64,000 nucleotides of DNA from Bradyrhizobium tropiciagri (GTDB lineage: Bacteria; Pseudomonadota; Alphaproteobacteria; Rhizobiales; Xanthobacteraceae). The translations under genes and the position numbers were made by a program. Below, piece after piece: positions 1 to 7,403 of this stretch (its first letter is position 1; every line of letters starts with the position of its first letter). The notes beneath the pieces are model-generated. The model saw nothing but the letters and a program-made list of their open reading frames with translations. It did no database searches and was not told where the DNA came from. The stretch lies in NCBI RefSeq assembly GCF_018130505.1, contig NZ_JAFCKH010000009.1:62001-126000 (forward strand), in the 5' to 3' direction.

Positions 1-323
1 ACGTCGATGGACGTTCGCTGGTGATGCTTCCCCACACTCACACGCACCAGAACGACGTGCAGATATTCCTTGGGCCGCGCAATGGCCCGGGCATCATCTG
101 GGAAGGCTTCAAGGAGTCCTTCGATCGGCTCTATCAGGAAGGCATCGATGGGCATCCGGGTTGGACCGAGATCATTCTCCACTGTCAGATCGGCGGCCGG
201 CCGGTCCTGACCGGAACCATCAGAAAGTGCCTCGACTATCTCACCGGTCATGACGGCGTCTGGTGCACCACCAGAAACCAGATCGCGAACTGGACGCTTG
301 CGTTGAATTCGCAAGCCCGTTGA
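1..323 (+). CDS. Polysaccharide deacetylase family protein, 3' part only (5' end outside window)
   Basis: The reading frame is open from the first bases of the window and ends at 323, so this is the C-terminal ~107 residues of a longer protein. It aligns almost residue for residue with the C-terminal third of the next gene (shared NDVQIFLGPRN, IIWEGFKESFD, GWTEIILHC, VWCTTRN), which identifies it as a NodB-fold carbohydrate-esterase-4 or PuuE-like amidohydrolase. The catalytic N-terminal part is not visible. It lies 49 bases upstream of its paralogue on the same strand, so the two look like a tandem duplication and probably share a transcript. The internal ATG at 21 is not the true start, because homology continues upstream of it. 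Confidence 0.85.
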   Translation, partial: VDGRSLVMLPHTHTHQNDVQIFLGPRNGPGIIWEGFKESFDRLYQEGIDGHPGWTEIILHCQIGGRPVLTGTIRKCLDYLTGHDGVWCTTRNQIANWTLALNSQAR

Positions 324-372
324 AGCCGCTCCCCTCATCACCCCGCGTCTTATCGACATCCTGGAGGTTCAC

Positions 373-1221
373 GTGAAAAAATTCGGCCCGCAGCGGAGAG
401 ATTGGCGTTGGCCCGGCAACGAGCGCATCGCATTTTCGATTGGGCTGGCCTTTGAAGCCTTCGAATTCCAGTCCCAATACCGAACGCGGGACACACCGGG
501 AAAGGTCAACCCGCTCTCGCTGTCCTATGCAGAGTACGGTGCGAAAACCGGCGGCTGGCGCTTGCTGGAATTGCTCGACGGCTTCGGCATCAAGTCGCAC
601 ATATCGACGAACGGATTGGCAGCCGAACGCTACCCCGACTTCCTCGACGTTGCCGTCAAGGAAGGACACGAAATCGTCGGCCACGGCTGGGCGAACGATC
701 GGCTCTATGCGACGATGCCGATCGACGCCGAACGCGAGGACATCAGACGGACCACCGAAGCGATCATCGGCGCGACCGGCTCGATGCCGATGGGATGGGC
801 AAGCCCCGGTGCAAGTCCGTCCGCTAACACACTCGAGTTACTGAGCGATGCGGGTTACCAATGGAGCGGTGACGATGCCAGCGACGACATTCCGTTCGTG
901 CAGCACGTCAGGGGCCGGCCTTTCGTGATTCTGCCCCAGACCAACGCGCAACATAACGACGTGCAGATCTTCCTCGGACCGCGAAATGCGCCGTCGATCA
1001 TCTGGGAAGGCTTCAAGGAGTCCTTCGATCAGCTCTATCGCGAAGGACAGGAGGGCACGCCCGGCTGGACCGAGATCATTCTGCATTGCCATATCGGTGG
1101 GCGGCCGGTCCTGAGCGGCACGATCGCGAAGTGCCTCGACTACGTCAAAAGCCACGACAATGTCTGGTGCACCACCCGGAACGAGATCGCCAAGTGGACG
1201 ACGGCGATGAACGGGCGATGA
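373..1221 (+). CDS. Polysaccharide deacetylase / PuuE-like amidohydrolase
   Basis: This 282-residue protein has the NodB-type deacetylase fold. The metal-site segment HEIVGHGW is visible around residues 99-106, and a C-terminal block (GWTEIILHCHIGGRP) resembles PuuE-type allantoinases and related cyclic-amide hydrolases. The usual N-terminal TFDD acid motif is replaced by GLAFEAFE, so it is not a standard chitooligosaccharide deacetylase; hydrolysis of a C-N bond in a small molecule is more likely. There is no signal peptide, so it should be cytoplasmic. The start is GTG at 373 with GGAGG five bases upstream. It follows a paralogue and precedes a tautomerase-like gene on the same strand. The substrate is unknown. 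Confidence 0.85.
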   Translation: MKKFGPQRRDWRWPGNERIAFSIGLAFEAFEFQSQYRTRDTPGKVNPLSLSYAEYGAKTGGWRLLELLDGFGIKSHISTNGLAAERYPDFLDVAVKEGHEIVGHGWANDRLYATMPIDAEREDIRRTTEAIIGATGSMPMGWASPGASPSANTLELLSDAGYQWSGDDASDDIPFVQHVRGRPFVILPQTNAQHNDVQIFLGPRNAPSIIWEGFKESFDQLYREGQEGTPGWTEIILHCHIGGRPVLSGTIAKCLDYVKSHDNVWCTTRNEIAKWTTAMNGR

Positions 1222-1266
1222 GCGCCCCCTCACGCGCACGCGTACAACTCACGGGAAGAGCATAGG

Positions 1267-1608
1267 ATGCCGCATCTGGTGATCGAATATTCCGAGGGAG
1301 CGCTCGAGCGGAGTGCGGTGTCCGGCTTGATGGAGCGCCTGTTCGAGGCTGCCTGGCGAACCGGCGTCATGAAAGCGGAAGACGTCAAGGTCCGCGCACG
1401 TGGCTATGGCGATTTCCTGGTCGCAGGAAAGCGAGACAGCTTCGTGCATTTGTCGGTCTATCTGCTGGCCGGCCGAACGCCTGAGCAAAAGGTGGAATTG
1501 AGTACGACGCTCCGGCAGACCATGGCCGAGCAGTGCCCTGATGTGGTCAGCTTGAGCGTGGATGTCCGAGATATGGACCCGGTCGCCTACAAGAAGCGCC
1601 TGAAGTGA
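1267..1608 (+). CDS. 5-carboxymethyl-2-hydroxymuconate delta-isomerase (CHMI) family protein
   Basis: This 113-residue protein begins MPHLVIEYS, the signature start of the CHMI/HpaF branch of the tautomerase superfamily, in which Pro1 (after Met removal) is the catalytic base. Family members are about 110-130 residues, so it is full length. Characterised members isomerise 5-carboxymethyl-2-hydroxymuconate in homoprotocatechuate meta-cleavage. No other homoprotocatechuate gene is visible here, so it may act on a different enol product of the neighbouring oxygenase pathway. It follows the deacetylase by 45 bases on the same strand and is convergent with the IclR gene, 30 bases away. Confidence 0.85.
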   Translation: MPHLVIEYSEGALERSAVSGLMERLFEAAWRTGVMKAEDVKVRARGYGDFLVAGKRDSFVHLSVYLLAGRTPEQKVELSTTLRQTMAEQCPDVVSLSVDVRDMDPVAYKKRLK

Positions 1609-1638
1609 TTGCGCCCCTGCCACGAGTCGGCATGTCGC

Positions 1639-2433
1639 TCAGACGAGCAGGGGTTGCGCGGCGACGGACATTTCCTTGAGCAGCGGGAGGAAGCGGTCGA
1701 TCATCTCGCCCGTGGTGATGCGATCAACATGAGCACCGATGTTGGCCGCTGCGATCACGGCGCCATCGTAGCGGTGTATCGGCACGGAGATGGAGCGGAA
1801 GCCTTCTTCCGCCTCTTGATCGACCAGGCTGTATCCCCTGGTCCGGTCGGTGATGATCGTGGCAATCACCGTCGACTTGTCGACAAGCGTCTTCTGCGTC
1901 AGGGCGTTGAGCTTCATTCCCTCGATCGTCTTCGTCAGCTCTTCGTTGGCGAGCCTGCCGAGCAGCACGCGTCCCACCGACGTGCAAAATGCCGGCAGCC
2001 GATACCCGATATCCAGTCCGGTCGAGAAGACGCGAGCCGGGCTCGAGCGCGCGATGAAAACCACCTCGTCGCCATCCAGAATGGCAAGAGAGCAAACCTC
2101 CTTTGCCTTTCCGGCCACCTCGTCCATGAGAGGCTGCATGACCGTGCTCAGCTGGTTCGATGTCAAATAGGCCGATGCCAGCACGAGCACCCGCGGCGTC
2201 AGCGAAAACAATCGATCATCGCCGACGACAAATCCGGATTTGATCAAGGTGAGCAGGATGCGGCGTACCGTTGCCCTGGGCAGGTTCGCGCTCTTGGAGA
2301 GATCGCTGAGCGTCATGGGACGCCGATCGATGCTAAAAGACTGAATTACACGGAGACCCCGGTCCAGGGTCTCGATGAATTCGCTTCCTTCTCGCGCCTT
2401 TTCCTCTTCTTCCGTGCGCTTTAGCCGAGGCAT
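1639..2433 (-). CDS. IclR family transcriptional regulator (PcaR/PcaU/PobR-like)
   Basis: This 264-residue protein has an N-terminal winged-helix domain at about residues 18-80 (helix-turn-helix near MTLSDLSKSANLPRATVRRIL) and a C-terminal IclR effector domain (GYRLPAFCTSVGRVLL, GYSLVDQEAEEGFRSISVPI). These sequences are typical of the aromatic-acid-responsive PcaR/PcaU/PobR subgroup. It lies downstream of the ferredoxin and reductase genes on the minus strand and probably controls them together with the plus-strand catabolic genes. GTTCG/CGAAC palindromes at 4071-4249 match the kind of half-site this subgroup binds. The effector is unknown; an aromatic acid or pathway intermediate is the natural guess. 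Confidence 0.93.
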   Translation of the reverse strand: MPRLKRTEEEEKAREGSEFIETLDRGLRVIQSFSIDRRPMTLSDLSKSANLPRATVRRILLTLIKSGFVVGDDRLFSLTPRVLVLASAYLTSNQLSTVMQPLMDEVAGKAKEVCSLAILDGDEVVFIARSSPARVFSTGLDIGYRLPAFCTSVGRVLLGRLANEELTKTIEGMKLNALTQKTLVDKSTVIATIITDRTRGYSLVDQEAEEGFRSISVPIHRYDGAVIAAANIGAHVDRITTGEMIDRFLPLLKEMSVAAQPLLV

Positions 2434-2476
2434 TCTGAAGGGCAGTCCTTGTCGTCAGCGTCTGAAGCGGGGACCA

Positions 2477-3730
2477 TCACAAATCCGGAGGCAACACGCC
2501 AGCCTTGTCTCCGCCTGTCACCAGGGATTTGAGGTCGAAGGACGGGTCCTCGGCCTGCTCCGGCGAGGGAGAGACGCCCCGGGCAATGAGGCGTCGGGCG
2601 GCCATTTGGTCGCCTGGCCGGTTGATGCTGTCCACGGCGACCAGCCGGTCGTCCCGGTAGTAGAACACTGAAAATTTCCCGGCGTCGACCGAGCCTCGAA
2701 CCGCCTTGCGGTCATACTTTCCGGCCAGGCCGACAATCTGCAGCTTGACGTCGTACTGGTCCGACCAGAACCGGGGTACGCTCTCGTATGGCCCTTGGCT
2801 GCCCGCAATGGCCAGCCCCGCTGCCTTGGCTTGATCCTGGGCATTTTGCACCGACTCCAGCCGAATCCAGCTTTCGCAGAACCGGTTGAAGTGATTGGCG
2901 CAATCGCCGGCCGCGAAGATGTCCGGCATCGCCGATCGTCCATGCTCGTCAACGACGATTCCGTTGGTGCAGTTGAGGCCTGCCGTCCTCGCGAGTTCGT
3001 CATTCGCGATACCGCCAATGCCGACCAGCACCAGATCGGCGCGGATGTTGACGCCGCTGTCGAGCACGACACCAGTCACTCGCGGGCTCGCTCCCTCGAA
3101 GGACGCGACCACTTCGTTGAGCCTTATGTCGACGCCGGCTTGCAGATGCGTATCGAGTAGAAAATCCGACACGATGGGCGAGACGGCCCGCTCAAGCAGC
3201 CGGCTGCTTGCTTCCACCACCGTGGCCTTCTTGCCCAGTTTGGCTGCCGAGGCCGCGACTTCCAGGCCAATGAAGCCGCCACCGACGATGACGATTTCCG
3301 CAGCGGCAGCCAGTCGCGCCTTCAACTCGATCGCATCGGACGCCGAGCGCAGATAGCAGACACCATCGAGATCGGCGCCCGGAATCGCGATCCGTCGCGC
3401 GCGCGAGCCCGTCGCGAAAACCAACTGATCGAATGCCAGATCGTTGCCGCGTTCCAGCGTGACACGTCGCGTGCCGAGGTCGAGCCCGACGGCTCTGTGT
3501 CCGAGCACCAGCTCGATCTGCTTGTTCTCGAAGAAGGCATTGTCGCGCAAGACGAGATTTTGCTCGCTGGTGCGTCCGAGAAGAAAGTCCTTGGAAAGCG
3601 GCGGCCTCTGATAGGGCAGCCAATCCTCGTCGCAGACCATTGTAATAGGCTGTGAATAGCCGGCATCACGTGCCGTGAGCGCGGCCTGGACGCCGGCGTA
3701 AGACGCCCCGATGATGAGGAGCCCGCTCAT
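2477..3730 (-). CDS. NAD(P)H-ferredoxin reductase, FAD-dependent (rhodocoxin/putidaredoxin reductase type)
   Basis: This 417-residue flavoprotein has an N-terminal FAD-binding Rossmann motif (GASYAG, residues 8-13), the family segment YQRPPLSKDFLLG near residue 40, a second NAD(P)-binding motif (IVIVGGGFIGLEVAASA, near residue 148), and the conserved FAD contact FAAGDCANH near residue 275. Its length matches class I ferredoxin reductases that supply P450s and Rieske oxygenases. The start ATG overlaps the stop of the upstream ferredoxin gene by four bases (ATGA), so the two are translationally coupled. It is the likely electron donor for the Rieske oxygenase at 6012 and possibly also for the CYP153-like P450 at 23.5 kb. 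Confidence 0.95.
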   Translation of the reverse strand: MSGLLIIGASYAGVQAALTARDAGYSQPITMVCDEDWLPYQRPPLSKDFLLGRTSEQNLVLRDNAFFENKQIELVLGHRAVGLDLGTRRVTLERGNDLAFDQLVFATGSRARRIAIPGADLDGVCYLRSASDAIELKARLAAAAEIVIVGGGFIGLEVAASAAKLGKKATVVEASSRLLERAVSPIVSDFLLDTHLQAGVDIRLNEVVASFEGASPRVTGVVLDSGVNIRADLVLVGIGGIANDELARTAGLNCTNGIVVDEHGRSAMPDIFAAGDCANHFNRFCESWIRLESVQNAQDQAKAAGLAIAGSQGPYESVPRFWSDQYDVKLQIVGLAGKYDRKAVRGSVDAGKFSVFYYRDDRLVAVDSINRPGDQMAARRLIARGVSPSPEQAEDPSFDLKSLVTGGDKAGVLPPDL

Positions 3731-4050
3731 GACTGCGTCTCCGGGACATAGACCACCAGTTCATCAATCGCTGCGAGCGATTTGAGCTGGCAGCTGAGAC
3801 GGCTGTTCGGCCTCCGCTCTCCGGACACAGCCGACAGCAGTTCGAGTTCCTCGTCGCTGGGCGGAAGGACTGAGCTCGCCTGGGTCGCATCGACGTACAC
3901 GTGACAGGTCGCGCAATCGAGGCAACCACCGCATTCACCGTCGATGCCGCTGACGCCATTTCGCACGGCCGCCAGCATGACGCTGACGTCGCGATCAAGC
4001 TCGACGCATTTTTCAGAGCCGTCTCGCTGGACAAATCTCACCCGTGTCAT
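3727..4050 (-). CDS. [2Fe-2S] ferredoxin, adrenodoxin/putidaredoxin type
   Basis: This 107-residue protein carries the vertebrate-type plant/adrenodoxin cluster ligands: Cys40, Cys46 and Cys49 (C-x5-C-x2-C in ECGGCLDCATCH) and a fourth Cys at residue 87 (RLSCQL). Cys43 is an extra cysteine inside the loop. It forms a coupled pair with the reductase, overlapping it by four bases, and is transcribed divergently from the amidohydrolase at 4251. Proteins of this type carry electrons one at a time to P450s or to three-component Rieske oxygenases. The genome neighbourhood points to the Rieske enzyme as the first partner. Confidence 0.95.
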   Translation of the reverse strand: MTRVRFVQRDGSEKCVELDRDVSVMLAAVRNGVSGIDGECGGCLDCATCHVYVDATQASSVLPPSDEELELLSAVSGERRPNSRLSCQLKSLAAIDELVVYVPETQS

Positions 4051-4070
4051 CCGCCCTCCATCGATTTTCT

Positions 4071-4093
4071 GTTCGTTTAAAGAACATATGTTC
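4071..4093. promoter_or_regulatory. Probable IclR-type operator, proximal to the ferredoxin gene
   Basis: The sequence contains GTTC-N7-GAAC (4071-4085) overlapping the perfect 12-base palindrome GAACATATGTTC (4082-4093), which is followed by GATC. The site begins 20 bases upstream of the ferredoxin start. GTTCGA half-sites are characteristic of PcaR/PcaU/PobR-type IclR regulators, and such a regulator is encoded 1.6 kb away. Binding is inferred, not shown. Confidence 0.55.
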
Positions 4094-4224
4094 GATCAAT
4101 GGTTATATCAAATCCCGAAAATGCTCAATATCCTCCTCAGTCTGCTGGTTTGTTCCGCTTCAGGACAGCAACGTCAGACATTTTGCTTGCGTTCGGCCGA
4201 GATTGGAGTCATTCTGATGTAAAT

Positions 4225-4249
4225 CGAACGATTGTTCGTTCATCGAACA
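4225..4249. promoter_or_regulatory. Probable IclR-type operator, proximal to the amidohydrolase gene
   Basis: Two overlapping inverted repeats are present: CGAAC-GATT-GTTCG (4225-4238) and TGTTCG-TTCAT-CGAACA (4233-4249). Three half-sites at this spacing match the three-repeat layout described for PcaU operators. The site ends directly before the ribosome-binding GGAGG of the gene starting at 4251 or slightly downstream, so binding here would be expected to block or modulate that gene. Confidence 0.55.
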
Positions 4250-4250
4250 G

Positions 4251-5954
4251 GTGGAGGCGGCCGTGGGGATGCGACTGACGTCGGCAATTGCGGGATTGTT
4301 GCTCGCCTCTGGTGCGGCGCTCGCCCAGCAGGTTGACGCTAATGCGCCGTCGCTCGTCCTGATCAACGGCAAGGTCATCACGCTCGACGGGCAGTCGAAG
4401 GTGGCGGATGCGATCGCCGTTCGCGATGGAAGGATCCTTGCCGTCGGCGAGACGGCCGCGGTTCGGTCTCTGGCAGGGAGCCAGACGCGCATCATCGACC
4501 TTCAAGGCAAAACCGTGGTGCCGGGATTGATCGACACGCACGCGCATTTCAAAGCGGCGGGTCTATCCGAATACGTCGTCAACATGAGCGGGGCCAAGAC
4601 GGTCCCTGACGCGCTCGCGGCCATCAAGCAATTCGTCGCGACGAAGAAGCCGGGCGAATGGATCATCGGCAGTGCCTGGCATCCGCCGTCTCAACTCGCA
4701 GAGAAGCGCTATCTGACCCGCCAGGAGATCGACAGCGTCGCGCCGAACAATCCGGTCTACCTCCGCACCGTCGGGCATTTCTCGATGGCCAATTCGATGG
4801 CGCTCGAGAAAGCCGGGGTAGGCAAGGACACTGCCAATCCGTCCGGCGGATCATTCGAGCGAGACGCCGCGGGTGACCTTACGGGCGTGCTGGTCGAAAC
4901 CGCAATCGACAGGGTCGCAAAGGCCGTTCCGCAGTGGACCGCGGACGACGAGGTTCGCCAGTTCAAGATTGCCGAAGGCGTGCTGAATTCCTTCGGAATT
5001 ACCAGTGCCGTCGAAGGCGCCACCCCGCCAAGGGATATCGCGGCATTGCAGCGGGTGTCGCTTGCGGGGCAAGCCTCGCTTCGGGTCGGCGTCATGTGGC
5101 GACCGGAACCTCCGCCCGAAAATGCCGGTTGGGAAGCGCTCATGCGCGGCAACGGTGCATCGTCGGGCTTTGGCGATGACTGGCTGAAGTTCGCCGGCAT
5201 CAAGATTCTCTACGACGGTGGAATGACCCTCAAGACCGCGCTGATGCGTGATGCCTATCCGGACTCGCATGACGACTATCACGGCATCGCCCAGCAATCG
5301 CCCGAGCGCCTCAAGGAACTCGTATCGATCTGCAATCGCTACAATTGGCGGGTGGGCGTCCATGTCGTCGGCGACAAGGGCATCGACCAGGTGCTCGACG
5401 CCTTCGAGGCGGCCGACAAGGAGAAGTCGATCAAGGACCGGCGCTTCATCCTGATCCACGGAAGCCTGATCCTGCCCGAGCAGATGGAGCGCGCAAAGCG
5501 CCTCGGCGTGAGGGTCGACTTTCAGAACGTCTTCATGTGGGACAAGGCCGCTACCGTCGAGCGCTTCCTGGGTAAGGCGATCGCCAATCGCGCTGTTCCT
5601 ACCAAGACGCTAATCGAGAAAGTCGGCTTGAACAGCCTCGGCGCCGGCACCGACTTCCCGGTCAACACGATCAATCCATTCATCAACATGTACATCATGG
5701 TCACACGCAAGGATCCGTCCGGCCACGTTTACGGCGCGAGCGAAGCGGTGACCCGTGAGCAAGCGCTGCGGCTCTATACCAGTGCCGCCTCCCACTACAT
5801 GTTTGAGGAAGACACGAAGGGCACCATCGAAGTCGGCAAGCTCGCGGACCTCACCGTGTTGTCGGCGGACTTCATGACGATCCCCGAGGACCAGATCAAG
5901 GACATCAAGGCCGACCTGACGATTGTCGGCGGCAAGGTTGTGTTTCAGCGTTAA
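4251..5954 (+). CDS. Exported amidohydrolase, YtcJ-like
   Basis: This 567-residue metal-dependent hydrolase has an N-terminal export signal (residues ~4-26, RLTSAIAGLLLASGAALAQQ), then the amidohydrolase_3 fold with the metal motif DTHAHF near residue 97 and the C-terminal segment GAGTDFPVNTINPF. YtcJ-like enzymes hydrolyse N-acyl, formamide or ring amide bonds in small molecules. Export to the periplasm is unusual next to a second, unsignalled paralogue at 10116 and suggests that a substrate could be trimmed before uptake. GGTGGAGG lies at the start of the frame, so translation may begin at an internal start (GTG 4263 or ATG 4269), which would put the signal peptide at the very N-terminus. 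It is followed 57 bases later by the Rieske oxygenase. Confidence 0.88.
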   Translation: MEAAVGMRLTSAIAGLLLASGAALAQQVDANAPSLVLINGKVITLDGQSKVADAIAVRDGRILAVGETAAVRSLAGSQTRIIDLQGKTVVPGLIDTHAHFKAAGLSEYVVNMSGAKTVPDALAAIKQFVATKKPGEWIIGSAWHPPSQLAEKRYLTRQEIDSVAPNNPVYLRTVGHFSMANSMALEKAGVGKDTANPSGGSFERDAAGDLTGVLVETAIDRVAKAVPQWTADDEVRQFKIAEGVLNSFGITSAVEGATPPRDIAALQRVSLAGQASLRVGVMWRPEPPPENAGWEALMRGNGASSGFGDDWLKFAGIKILYDGGMTLKTALMRDAYPDSHDDYHGIAQQSPERLKELVSICNRYNWRVGVHVVGDKGIDQVLDAFEAADKEKSIKDRRFILIHGSLILPEQMERAKRLGVRVDFQNVFMWDKAATVERFLGKAIANRAVPTKTLIEKVGLNSLGAGTDFPVNTINPFINMYIMVTRKDPSGHVYGASEAVTREQALRLYTSAASHYMFEEDTKGTIEVGKLADLTVLSADFMTIPEDQIKDIKADLTIVGGKVVFQR

Positions 5955-6011
5955 TCCGCGTCTCGTTTGCCCGACGACGCATCTCGAAGCCGGAGAGAGG
6001 AGATCCAAGCC

Positions 6012-7370
6012 ATGATGAGCCAAGAGCAGAACGACCTCATTACCCGCATCGGACCCAAGGCGCCCGCGGGAAAGCTGATGCGGATGTATTGGCAGCCCGC
6101 AGCGCTCGTCGACGAACTGGAAGGGAGCCGTCCGATCAAGGCGGTCAAGCTTCTCGGTGAGAACCTCGTTCTCTTCAAGGATGAGAAAGGCCAGTATGGC
6201 CTCATCGATCGCGATTGCCCGCATCGCGGCGCGGACCTCGCCTTTGGCCGGCTCGAAAATGGCGGTCTTCGTTGCGCCTTCCACGGCTGGCTGTTCGACG
6301 TCTCGGGGCAGTGCCTCGAGACCCCTGCCGAACCCGCAAACTCGTCACTCTGCAAGAACATCAAGCAGCGTTCCTATCCGATCGTCGAAAAGGGCGGCAT
6401 CCTCTGGGCCTATCTCGGCGAAGGCGAGCCGCCCGCGTTTCCGGAGATCGATTGCTTCGCGGCCCCCGGCGAATACACCTTCGCCTTCAAGGGTCTGATC
6501 GAATGCAACTGGCTGCAGGCGCTGGAGGTTGGAATCGATCCGGCCCACGCCTCCTTCCTGCATCGCTTCTTCGAGGATGAAGATACGGCGGCCGCCTACG
6601 GCAAGCAGTTCCGTGGCGCCTCGGCGGATTCCGAAATGCCGATGACGAAAGTTCTGCGCGACTACGATCGCCCCATCATCAATGTCGAGCATACCGAATA
6701 CGGTCTCCGGCTGATTGCGCTGCGCGAGATCGACGAGCAGCACACCCATGTCCGCGTGACGAACCAGCTGTTCCCGCATGCATTCGTCATCCCCATGAGC
6801 ACGGAGATGACGATCACCCAATGGCACGTGCCGGTCGACGACGAGAATTGCTACTGGTACGCGATCTTCACCAGCTATTCGGCGCCGGTCGACAAGGCGA
6901 AGATGCGCGCGCAGCGGCTCGAACTGTACGACCTTCCGGAATATCGCTCGCGAAAGAACAAGTCGAACGATTACGGCTTCGATCCGCACGAGCAGGCCAC
7001 CGAGACCTACACCGGCATGGGCGCCGACATCAACGTCCACGATCAGTGGGCGGTGGAGTCGATGGGCGCGATCCAGGATCGCACCCGGGAGCATCTCGGG
7101 CAATCGGACAAGGCGATCATTCAGTACCGGCGGCTGCTTCGCCAGGAGATCGAGAAAGTGGCGTCCGGCGGCAAGCCGCTGTTGTTCCTCGACGCAGCAA
7201 GCGCACGCAGCATTCAGGGCCCGGCGACCATGGATGGCATCGGTCCAACCAGGGGTTGGGAAACCTACTGGATGGAAGTGGACGTCAAGCGCCGTCGCGG
7301 TGCTCCCTGGGTGGCGCCGGTCCCCGCAGAGCTCGCCAAGAAGGTGTCGCACCTGACGGCCGCCGAATAA
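6012..7370 (+). CDS. Rieske non-heme iron oxygenase, phthalate-dioxygenase-like large subunit
   Basis: This protein of about 452 residues has an N-terminal Rieske [2Fe-2S] domain with ligands Cys69-x-His71 and Cys88-x2-His91 (CPHRGAD, CAFHGW), and a catalytic domain with the mononuclear iron motif D176-x2-H179-x4-H184 (GIDPAHASFLH). The long form without an evident small subunit gene matches the phthalate 4,5-dioxygenase and related homotrimeric group. The start ATG at 6012 (or 6015) has GGAGAGAGGAG upstream; an earlier in-frame ATG at 5967 has no such site. Electrons probably come from the ferredoxin and reductase at 2477-4050. The glutamine-synthetase-like gene follows directly, recalling aniline dioxygenase systems. 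The substrate is unknown. Confidence 0.93.
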   Translation: MMSQEQNDLITRIGPKAPAGKLMRMYWQPAALVDELEGSRPIKAVKLLGENLVLFKDEKGQYGLIDRDCPHRGADLAFGRLENGGLRCAFHGWLFDVSGQCLETPAEPANSSLCKNIKQRSYPIVEKGGILWAYLGEGEPPAFPEIDCFAAPGEYTFAFKGLIECNWLQALEVGIDPAHASFLHRFFEDEDTAAAYGKQFRGASADSEMPMTKVLRDYDRPIINVEHTEYGLRLIALREIDEQHTHVRVTNQLFPHAFVIPMSTEMTITQWHVPVDDENCYWYAIFTSYSAPVDKAKMRAQRLELYDLPEYRSRKNKSNDYGFDPHEQATETYTGMGADINVHDQWAVESMGAIQDRTREHLGQSDKAIIQYRRLLRQEIEKVASGGKPLLFLDAASARSIQGPATMDGIGPTRGWETYWMEVDVKRRRGAPWVAPVPAELAKKVSHLTAAE

Positions 7371-7403
7371 TCCGATCAGCCACTTTCACGAAAGGACACG
7401 TCG

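Noticed and set aside
1612-1668. Possible terminator between the tautomerase and IclR genes (CCCCTGC...GCAGGGG)
   Set aside because: The seven-base arms are about 30 bases apart and partly inside the IclR coding region, so a stable terminator is doubtful.
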